DNA from: an uncultured Bacteroidales bacterium
GTDB taxonomy: Bacteria; Bacteroidota; Bacteroidia; Bacteroidales; GWA2-32-17
Assembly: GCA_937960415.1 (NCBI GenBank)
Contig: CALGPK010000013.1
Coordinates: 1 to 55,260 of the forward strand
Length of the DNA: 55,260 nt
Direction: 5' to 3'
The translations under genes and the position numbers were made by a program. Below the pieces are notes generated by a model, which saw only the letters and a list, made by a program, of their open reading frames with translations, searched no databases and was not told the origin of the DNA. Positions 28,819-36,204 of this stretch are shown piece after piece (within the stretch, counting starts at the first letter, position 1; every line of letters starts with the position of its first letter).

Positions 28819-29954
28819 AGTCTATCGGCTAAATCTAAAGCAGCATCAATGTATTGGTAAAGGTCGATGGTATATCGTCCAACCGTTTGGCGAGTGGATT
28901 TATGTCCCAGTCGCACTACGACCATTTGCTTTTCGGGTATGATGATAATAAATTGACCATACAATCCCCATGCTAAGGTGATGTGTAAATTCTTATAGTT
29001 TAGCAGCCACCATTGGTATCCATAAAAATCGACACTGTTGCCTTCGTTGTCGGTTAGGTTTTTGGCAGGTGTTATGCTTTGTTTGATATATTCAGGCGAT
29101 ATGATGGTTTTACCATTTATTTTGCCTTCGTGAAGCATGAGCAAGCCGATACGTGCAAAATCTCGAGCAACAGCATTAAAGCAGCAATAAGCTTTTTCAT
29201 CGCCATTTTTTCGGTCGAGACTCCATAGTGCATCGTGCTCGGCTCCGAGAGGTTGCCAGAGCTTTTCCTGGGCATACTCGCTCAAACTCTTATCGGTGGC
29301 TTCTTTAATTAACAAACCAAGCAATTGGGTGTTTGAGCTTAAATATCGAAAAGTATAACCAGGTGTATGGGTTACACGTAAGTGCATCATTTGTTTGTAT
29401 AAGTTGCGACCGTAATATGCTCGAGTAGTTTTGCTAAATGGGTTATAATAGCTTTCGTCCCAGCCAAGCCCGCTGCTCATGGTAAGAAGATCTTTAATGC
29501 GGATATGTTTTTTGCAGGCACTATAAAATTCGGGTAGATATTCACAAGCATATTGATCGACCGACTTTATTTTGCCTTCCTGAATAGCAATGCCTATCAG
29601 CAAACTGGTAATACTCTTAGCCATCGAAAAAGAATTTGAAATTACCTCGGGACCTCCGTCGAGCCAGTATTTTTCATAGATAAGTGAATCGTTTTTTATA
29701 ACCAAAAAAGCAGTTGTTTTATATTTTGTAAATTCAGTTAAATAAGTGTTTGAAAGCTCATTCTTATTGTAAAAATGCGACTTTTCTATGTTTAGTGGAT
29801 TTTCGGATGCTTTAATGGTGCGATTATGAAAAATTTGGTAGTCGTAAATATTGGCCGTTTGATAAATAAGCGCTCTACCAATATAGCATCCTTGAATTAG
29901 CAATAAAAGAAAGAAAATGAAGACAGGAAAAATTAATTTTAAAAAAGTTTTCAT
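28815..29954 (-). CDS. Beta-lactamase-fold serine hydrolase lipoprotein
   Basis: 379 residues with a lipoprotein signal ending at LLIQGC near residue 23. The catalytic SxxK is SMAKSITSLL near 108; a second-motif Tyr lies in FRYLSSNTQLLG, and a C-terminal GYQWWLLN region is typical of the 6-aminohexanoate-dimer hydrolase/EstB branch. These enzymes hydrolyse esters or amides, and clinical beta-lactam cleavage is not implied. The protein would be anchored outside the inner membrane. It overlaps amrS by four bases. Confidence 0.88.
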   Translation of the reverse strand: MKTFLKLIFPVFIFFLLLLIQGCYIGRALIYQTANIYDYQIFHNRTIKASENPLNIEKSHFYNKNELSNTYLTEFTKYKTTAFLVIKNDSLIYEKYWLDGGPEVISNSFSMAKSITSLLIGIAIQEGKIKSVDQYACEYLPEFYSACKKHIRIKDLLTMSSGLGWDESYYNPFSKTTRAYYGRNLYKQMMHLRVTHTPGYTFRYLSSNTQLLGLLIKEATDKSLSEYAQEKLWQPLGAEHDALWSLDRKNGDEKAYCCFNAVARDFARIGLLMLHEGKINGKTIISPEYIKQSITPAKNLTDNEGNSVDFYGYQWWLLNYKNLHITLAWGLYGQFIIIIPEKQMVVVRLGHKSTRQTVGRYTIDLYQYIDAALDLADRL

Positions 29955-30066
29955 AATTTTTTTTATTTATACAAAGTTAGGCTAAAAAATTATCAAATCC
30001 TTAATTATTCATTAACCAGTAATTTAATCCTATTGATCCATAAAATGCAGGGGCAAAAAAATAATT

Positions 30067-30097
30067 TTGAAAATCAGAATGTTTTAATCTATCTTTG
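30067..30097 (+). promoter_or_regulatory. Bacteroidota-type promoter for lpxC-fabZ/lpxA
   Basis: TTG (30067-30069), 20 bases, then TATCTTTG (30090-30097), fitting TTG-N20-TAnnTTTG. It ends 24 bases before the ATG at 30122. Confidence 0.7.
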
Positions 30098-30121
30098 TGG
30101 CAATTTTAAAGACTTTGTTTG

Positions 30122-31534
30122 ATGATAGGCAAAATGCAACGCACCATAAAAATGCCGGTTACTTTTTCGGGCAATGGTTTGCATACAGGTGTTTTTAGTA
30201 CAATAACTTTAAAACCTGCACCAGTTAATCATGGTATTGTCTTTCAGCGAACCGATATAGTAGGCAATCCCACCGTACGTGCTATTGTCGATAATGTGTA
30301 TTCTACAGCACGCGGTACTTCGATAAGAGAGAATGGTGTGCTGGTTCACACTATAGAGCACTTAATGAGTGCCATATATGGGCTAGAAATAGACAATTTG
30401 CTGATTGAGATAAGTGGCGAAGAGGTACCCATTATGGATGGCAGTTCTAAAGATTTTGTTAGAGGCATATTAAATACAGGCATTTTTGAACAGGACGAGG
30501 CAAAATATTTTTTCGAAATCAAGCAGCCCATTAGTTTTATAATTCCCGAAACTGAAAGCGAATTTATTGCGTTTCCCGACGAAGAATTCAATGTAACGGT
30601 GCTTATCGATTATCCGTCCGAAATGCTTAAAAATCAATTTGCATCGTTGCCCAGTTTGTCGTTGTACGAACGTGAAATATCCAACTGTCGCACTTTTGTG
30701 TTTCTTCACGAACTCGAATATTTGGCAAAAAACGGATTGGTAAAAGGTGGCGACTTAAATAATGCAATTGTATTGGTTGATAAAAAACTGAAAAAAGAAG
30801 AAATAAATGCTTTAGCTGATTTGCTTGGTAAGCCACGTTTGGATTATGAGCCCGACTTAGGTTTGCTAAATCAAACGACGCTCAATTATACCAATGAATT
30901 TGCACGTCATAAGCTACTCGACCTTATTGGCGATATATCGTTGGTGGGAACATATATCAAAGGCAAAATTATAGCCAAAAAACCCGGGCATAAGGCTAAT
31001 GTAGAGTTTGCCCGTCAGTTATACCAGTTTATTAAGAAAGAAAAAACAAAACCATCGATGCCGGTTGTTGATATTTTTGCAAAGCCGGTGATGGAAATAG
31101 CCGATATTCAAAAACTATTGCCGCATCGATATCCCTTTTTGCTTGTAGATAAAATTTTAAAAATTGACGAAAACAGCATCGTTGGTTTAAAAAATGTAAC
31201 ATATAACGAAGCTTTCTTTATAGGTCATTTTCCCAACGAACCAGTTATGCCGGGTGTGTTGATTATTGAAGCGATGGCTCAGGTTGGAGGAATACTGGTA
31301 TTAAATTCGGTACCCGATCCGGAAAATTATTCAACATATTTTCTGAAAATAGATCAGGTAAAATTTAAAAAGAAAGTTGTACCGGGAGATACGTTAGTTT
31401 TTAAACTCGAATTGGTAAGCCCGGTACGTCGTGGTATTGCTACCATGAGGGGTATAGCATTTGTTGGCGATACTGTTGTAACCGAAGGATTATTAACTGC
31501 TCAAATAGCAAAAAAACAGGAAAAAGTAAATTGA
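30122..31534 (+). CDS. lpxC-fabZ: Fused UDP-3-O-acyl-N-acetylglucosamine deacetylase/3-hydroxyacyl-ACP dehydratase
   Basis: 470 residues from the ATG at 30122; an ATG at 30134 would give MQRTIKMPV and is an alternative. The N-terminal LpxC half (1-310) is the zinc deacetylase committing lipid A synthesis: GNGLHTG, VHTIEHLMSA with two zinc His, and NEFARHKLLDLIGD with the third His and Asp ligands. The C-terminal FabZ half (from about 325) is a hot-dog dehydratase: LPHRYPFLLVDK, GHFPNEPVMPGVLIIEA with the catalytic His and Glu. This fusion is a hallmark of Bacteroidota. lpxA follows after five bases. Confidence 0.97.
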   Translation: MIGKMQRTIKMPVTFSGNGLHTGVFSTITLKPAPVNHGIVFQRTDIVGNPTVRAIVDNVYSTARGTSIRENGVLVHTIEHLMSAIYGLEIDNLLIEISGEEVPIMDGSSKDFVRGILNTGIFEQDEAKYFFEIKQPISFIIPETESEFIAFPDEEFNVTVLIDYPSEMLKNQFASLPSLSLYEREISNCRTFVFLHELEYLAKNGLVKGGDLNNAIVLVDKKLKKEEINALADLLGKPRLDYEPDLGLLNQTTLNYTNEFARHKLLDLIGDISLVGTYIKGKIIAKKPGHKANVEFARQLYQFIKKEKTKPSMPVVDIFAKPVMEIADIQKLLPHRYPFLLVDKILKIDENSIVGLKNVTYNEAFFIGHFPNEPVMPGVLIIEAMAQVGGILVLNSVPDPENYSTYFLKIDQVKFKKKVVPGDTLVFKLELVSPVRRGIATMRGIAFVGDTVVTEGLLTAQIAKKQEKVN

Positions 31535-31539
31535 ACATT

Positions 31540-32340
31540 ATGAAACAGCCGCTGGCGTATATTCATCCTGAAGCGAAAATAGCCGATAATGTAATTATCG
31601 ATCCATTTGTTACCATCGAAAAAAATGTTGAAATAGGTGAAGGAACCTGGATAGGATCGAATGCAGTTATTATGGAAGGTGCAAGGATTGGGAAAAACTG
31701 CAAAATATACCCCGGTGCTGTTATTTCTGCTGTACCTCAAGATTTAAAATTTGCTGGCGAAGAAACATTTACCTACATTGGCGATAATACTATTATTCGC
31801 GAATTTGCTACCATAAACCGTGGAACAAAAGCCAGCTATAAGACTGTAGTTGGCAGCAACTGCCTTCTGATGGCATATGTACACGTAGCCCACGATTGCA
31901 TTGTGGGTAATAATTGTATTTTAGCCAACAACACTACGTTGGCAGGTCATGTTACCATTGACGATTATGCCAATCTGGGCGGATTAGTTGCAGTACACCA
32001 GTTTGTTAAAATAGGTGCTCATTGCTATATTTCGGGTGGTAGCCTTGTACGTAAGGACGTTCCACCATACGTAAAAGCTGCCCGCGAGCCACTTAGCTAC
32101 GTGGGTATAAATTCTATTGGCTTACGTAGAAGAAACTATACCAACGAACAAATTCAGCAAATACAGGAAATTTATCGATACCTGTATTTGAAAAACATGA
32201 ATATTTCGCAAGCACTCGAATATATCGAAAAAGAGCTGCCTGCTTCGAAAGAAAAAGACGACATTGTGCTGTTTATTCGCAATTCGACACGTGGTATTAT
32301 GAGAGGTTACGGATCGACCAGAACAAACGGCGATTTTTAA
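31540..32340 (+). CDS. lpxA: Acyl-ACP-UDP-N-acetylglucosamine O-acyltransferase
   Basis: 266 residues from the ATG at 31540; an upstream TTG would overlap the lpxC-fabZ stop. The left-handed beta-helix of hexapeptide repeats is visible (IADNVIIDPFVTI, IGEGTWIGSNAVI), with the catalytic His in AYVHVAHDCIVGN and the C-terminal helical domain. First step of lipid A synthesis, in the cytoplasm. It lies between the lpxC-fabZ fusion and queG. Confidence 0.96.
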   Translation: MKQPLAYIHPEAKIADNVIIDPFVTIEKNVEIGEGTWIGSNAVIMEGARIGKNCKIYPGAVISAVPQDLKFAGEETFTYIGDNTIIREFATINRGTKASYKTVVGSNCLLMAYVHVAHDCIVGNNCILANNTTLAGHVTIDDYANLGGLVAVHQFVKIGAHCYISGGSLVRKDVPPYVKAAREPLSYVGINSIGLRRRNYTNEQIQQIQEIYRYLYLKNMNISQALEYIEKELPASKEKDDIVLFIRNSTRGIMRGYGSTRTNGDF

Positions 32341-32346
32341 CCATAT

Positions 32347-33282
32347 ATGTCTTTTACTGCACTTACGGCAGATATTAAACAAAAAGCGTTAGAAATAGGT
32401 TTTAGTGATATTGGTATTACTACTCCGCAATTATTGGTAAAGGAAAGTCAGGCATTACGTTTGGTAATTGACAAACAATACCATGCTACCCTCAAATATT
32501 TAGAACGTAATATCTACATTCGCGAAGATATTCGCAAACTCATGCCCGATGCTAAGTCGGTTATCATTACGCTTTCTTCCTATATGCCACAGGTACGGCA
32601 GCCCATGCATACTTACAAAATTTCGTTTTACGCGTACGCCAACGACTATCATTATATTATAAAGGAAAAATTAAATCAGTTATTGGCTTATATAAAAGAA
32701 AAAATACCCATAGCACAAGGTGATATATTTGTCGATACAAAGCCGATATTCGAAAAAGCTTATGCTACATTAGCCGGTTTGGGGTGGATGGGAAAAAACA
32801 CGCTGCTTATCCATCCAAAGCTGGGGTCTTTTGTGTTTATTGCGGGCATCTTAACAAACATAGAACTGGAACCAGAACAGCCAAAGACTTTAAGTTGTCC
32901 GCCCAATTGTAACCTTTGTATCGAAGCATGCCCAACCAAGGCAATTGAAAAACCATATATGCTTAATGCATCGAAGTGCATTTCGTATGCTACCATCGAA
33001 AACAAAGATGCCTATCCATTTTTTGAGAATCCTACTTTATTTATTGCCGGTTGTGATATTTGTCAATTAGTGTGCCCATACAATCAAAACATTACGAAGC
33101 AATACAATAAATGGTTTAAAGCCAATGAGTATGTAAATTGGAACAAAGAACAATGGGTAAACCTTCGTCCGGCTGATTTTAAGCGGGTATTTAAATATAC
33201 GGTTTTTAAACGGATAGGATATAAGTATTTGATGAGGAATTTGGGATGGATAGATAACACAAAGAAAAGCACTAATGAATAA
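32347..33282 (+). CDS. queG: Epoxyqueuosine reductase
   Basis: 311 residues, cytoplasmic; last step of queuosine synthesis on tRNA. The N-terminal cobalamin-binding domain contains the family segment GWMGKNTLLIHPKLGSF; two 4Fe-4S clusters are held by CPPNCNLCIEACPTKAI and by CDICQLVCPYN. The start is 6 bases after lpxA, so it is likely in the same transcript, although the functions are unrelated. Confidence 0.95.
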   Translation: MSFTALTADIKQKALEIGFSDIGITTPQLLVKESQALRLVIDKQYHATLKYLERNIYIREDIRKLMPDAKSVIITLSSYMPQVRQPMHTYKISFYAYANDYHYIIKEKLNQLLAYIKEKIPIAQGDIFVDTKPIFEKAYATLAGLGWMGKNTLLIHPKLGSFVFIAGILTNIELEPEQPKTLSCPPNCNLCIEACPTKAIEKPYMLNASKCISYATIENKDAYPFFENPTLFIAGCDICQLVCPYNQNITKQYNKWFKANEYVNWNKEQWVNLRPADFKRVFKYTVFKRIGYKYLMRNLGWIDNTKKSTNE

Positions 33283-33356
33283 AACACAGCTTATGCAACC
33301 GAAAATATTTTATGTTGTATAAACAGGGGTTATATGATCATTTTGCCAAAAAAGCA

Positions 33357-33364
33357 TATTTTTG
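33357..33364 (+). promoter_or_regulatory. -7-like box before the MORN-repeat gene
   Basis: TATTTTTG fits TAnnTTTG 14 bases before the ATG at 33379. The only nearby TTG (33343-33345) is too close, so the match is partial. Confidence 0.35.
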
Positions 33365-33378
33365 TATAAATTATTATT

Positions 33379-34218
33379 ATGAAAAACTTAATAGTGAGTA
33401 TAGTTGTTTTCATTTTTGTAGTTTCTGCGAAAAGCCAACCCAAAACCGGTTGTATTTCCGGAAATTGTAAAGATGGCAAAGGCACATACGTCTTTCAGGA
33501 TGGAGCTACGTATATTGGGGAGTTTAAAAATGGCATTATGGAAGGCTTTGGCAAGCTTACCGATCGTTTTGGTAATGTGTATACAGGTAATTTTAAAAAT
33601 AACAAGTACGATGGTGTGGGCAAGTTTGAGCGAACCGATGGAACAAAGTATATTGGAGAATTTAAAGAAGGTCGTAGGCATGGATTAGGTACACAATACT
33701 ACTCTGCTACTTACAAAGAAAAAGGGCGATGGGAAAATGATCGATTTATAGAAGAAGCACAGTTTCAGGATTTTGTTGTCGAAGAGCCATATTCATTTTG
33801 TCAGGCACTGATGTCTATTGTTGATGCTTCATCAAATCGTTTCGAAAGCATCAAAGGCGAACAAATTAACAAACTAATACCCGACGAGTATTATTGTAAT
33901 GTGCCGATTAAGGAGTTATCAACCGTTTCTATCAATGTCAACAAAGGTTATTCGGGGACTTACTTTAAAGGAACTTTTTCAGAAGCACTGCAAAAAGCAG
34001 ATGAGTTAAATAAGATGGTCAAATCGTGTTTCGAATCGGCTTGCTACACCACTCAACTTCAGCAACAGCAAAATCAGCAGGAAAAATATTACGAATACAC
34101 AGTATTAAGTTCTATGCTTAATTGTCCAACCGGATCAATAGGTACAAAAATTATTGTTAAAGCCAAAGGAGACAAAAACGCTGGTTCGGTTTTACTTGAA
34201 ATTTTGCCGCGTCCATAA
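33379..34218 (+). CDS. Exported MORN-repeat protein
   Basis: 279 residues with a signal peptide (about 1-20). At least four MORN repeats span about 28-120 (GTYVFQDGATYIGEFKNG, GNVYTGNFKNNKYDGVGKF, GTKYIGEFKEGRRHGLG); the rest (125-279) is unassigned, with a Gln-rich stretch near 233. MORN repeats often mediate lipid or protein contacts, but the role here is unknown. The last 27 bases overlap the 3' end of dxs on the opposite strand. Confidence 0.85.
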   Translation: MKNLIVSIVVFIFVVSAKSQPKTGCISGNCKDGKGTYVFQDGATYIGEFKNGIMEGFGKLTDRFGNVYTGNFKNNKYDGVGKFERTDGTKYIGEFKEGRRHGLGTQYYSATYKEKGRWENDRFIEEAQFQDFVVEEPYSFCQALMSIVDASSNRFESIKGEQINKLIPDEYYCNVPIKELSTVSINVNKGYSGTYFKGTFSEALQKADELNKMVKSCFESACYTTQLQQQQNQQEKYYEYTVLSSMLNCPTGSIGTKIIVKAKGDKNAGSVLLEILPRP

Positions 34219-36093
34219 TGCTTCTACTGTGCGGATAATGGCAGCAGTACTAAATCCGCATAATTCGTATTGTTCGAGTTGTGTAGCATGCTCAATGAAC
34301 ATATCGGGGACACCCAGTCGAATACACCGATTGTTGAAGTTAAGTTCTTGCATTGTTTCTAATATAGCGCTTCCAAATCCACCAACAACTACACCGTCCT
34401 CTACTGTAAGTATGATATGATACTGTTCGCAGGCTTTTTTTACTAGCTCGATGTCGATAGGTTTGGCAAAACGCATATTGTAAACGCCAACTTCTATTTG
34501 CTTTTCTTTAAGTTTTTGAGCAGCTCTAAGGGCAAAATTAACCGGGTGTCCTAATGCTAAAATAACGATATTTCTGCCTTCGACAATTACCTGTCCTTTG
34601 CCAATTTCTAACTGGCTAAATGGTTGTTGCCAGTGGGCGTGAATACCTTTGCCACGTGGATAGCGTATAGCTATAGGATGCTTGCAATGGGTTGCCGTGT
34701 ACATCATATTTCGTAGTTCTATTTCGTCTTTTGGTGCAGCGATTATCATATTGGGTACACATCGAAGGTAGGCAATGTCGAACACCCCCTGATGGGTAGC
34801 TCCGTCTTGCCCAACCAATCCACCCCGATCGAGGCAGAAAACCACAGGCAAATCTTGCAATGCTACATCGTGAATGACCTGATCGTAGGCACGTTGCATA
34901 AAACTGGAATAAATGTTGCAAAATGGCTTCATGCCTGCTATTGCCAATCCTGCCGAGAAAGTTACGGCATGTTGCTCGGCAATGCCTACGTCGAAGGTGC
35001 GTTCGGGAAAGTGCTGCTGAAAAATGTGCATCGAACAACCTGTTAGCATAGCGGGGGTTATTCCCACAATCTTATTGTCTTGGCGAGCAAGTTCAACCAG
35101 CGTGTATCCAAAAACGTCCTGATAGTTTAGCGGAACATTTTTATCGTTATCTTCTACAATAAGTTTACCGGTTTCTTTGTCGAAAACACCGGGAGCATGA
35201 AAAGTTACCTGGTCTTCTTCGGCTTGTTTAAATCCTTTGCCTTTAATGGTTTGAATGTGCAGTAATTTAGGTCCTGGTATATTTTTAAAGTCTTCTAAAA
35301 TTCGAATTAAATAAAGCAGGTCGTGTCCGTCAACTGGTCCAAAGTATCGAAAACCAAACGATTCGAACAGATTACTATGTCGGAGAATAACGCTTTTTAT
35401 GGCATTATCAATTTTTTGGACAAACTTTTGTGCACCTTCAACGCGTCCTAATATACGCCAAACATCGTTCTTAACTTTGTTGTAAGTTTTCGAGGTGGCT
35501 ATATCGAGCAAGTATTCGTTTAGTGCACCAACATTGGGGCTAATCGACATACGGTTGTCGTTGAGTATAACAATGATATTGGTTTTAGAAGCCCCGGCAT
35601 TATTTAAGGCTTCGAATGCCATGCCAGCGGTCATGCTACCGTCGCCAATTACGGCAATTATCTGTCGGTTGGTTATATGTTGCAGTTGGTCGGCTATTGC
35701 CATTCCCAGCGCAGCCGATATGGAGGTTGATGAATGCCCAACGCCAAAACTGTCGTATGGACTTTCTTTAGGTGTGGGAAAACCACTAATACCGCCTTTT
35801 TTTCGATTCGTGTGAAATACATCTTTTCGTCCGGTAAGTATTTTATGGGCGTATGCTTGATGACCAACATCCCAAATTATTTTGTCGAAAGGTGTATTGT
35901 AAACATAGTGGAGAGCTATGGTGAGTTCTATAACACCAAGATTTGCTCCCAAGTGACCCGGATTGCACGATACTACATCGATAATAAACTGACGTAGTTC
36001 GTTGGCTAGCGATAGTAATTCTAATTGCGACAATTTTTTTAAATCGTCGGGGGATTGTATTCTGGATAAGAGAGGGTAGTTGCCTGTTTTCAT
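34192..36093 (-). CDS. dxs: 1-deoxy-D-xylulose-5-phosphate synthase
   Basis: 633 residues from the ATG at 36093; an in-frame TTG at 36102 is less likely. First step of the methylerythritol phosphate isoprenoid pathway, thiamine-diphosphate dependent. Visible motifs are DVGHQAYAHKILTGR, the cofactor motif GDGSMTAGMAFEALNNAG, FGPVDGHD, the catalytic Glu in GIAEQHAVTFSAGLA and DRGGLVGQDGATHQG. Full length for the family. A -7-like TACTTTTGC lies at 36107-36099 just before the start. Confidence 0.97.
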   Translation of the reverse strand: MKTGNYPLLSRIQSPDDLKKLSQLELLSLANELRQFIIDVVSCNPGHLGANLGVIELTIALHYVYNTPFDKIIWDVGHQAYAHKILTGRKDVFHTNRKKGGISGFPTPKESPYDSFGVGHSSTSISAALGMAIADQLQHITNRQIIAVIGDGSMTAGMAFEALNNAGASKTNIIVILNDNRMSISPNVGALNEYLLDIATSKTYNKVKNDVWRILGRVEGAQKFVQKIDNAIKSVILRHSNLFESFGFRYFGPVDGHDLLYLIRILEDFKNIPGPKLLHIQTIKGKGFKQAEEDQVTFHAPGVFDKETGKLIVEDNDKNVPLNYQDVFGYTLVELARQDNKIVGITPAMLTGCSMHIFQQHFPERTFDVGIAEQHAVTFSAGLAIAGMKPFCNIYSSFMQRAYDQVIHDVALQDLPVVFCLDRGGLVGQDGATHQGVFDIAYLRCVPNMIIAAPKDEIELRNMMYTATHCKHPIAIRYPRGKGIHAHWQQPFSQLEIGKGQVIVEGRNIVILALGHPVNFALRAAQKLKEKQIEVGVYNMRFAKPIDIELVKKACEQYHIILTVEDGVVVGGFGSAILETMQELNFNNRCIRLGVPDMFIEHATQLEQYELCGFSTAAIIRTVEALWTRQNFK

Positions 36094-36098
36094 ATTTT

Positions 36099-36107
36099 GC
36101 AAAAGTA
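36099..36107 (-). promoter_or_regulatory. -7-like box before dxs
   Basis: TACTTTTGC fits TAnnTTTGC on the minus strand, ending 5 bases before the dxs ATG, which would give an almost leaderless mRNA. No TTG lies at the right distance. Confidence 0.35.
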
Positions 36108-36204
36108 ACGATTTTTTTAGTTTTTAGTAATATGCTACAACGCCGTAAACACACATAGAGATGTCAAGAAATGAGTGAAACAATAATTTCTTATGAAACA
36201 AATA

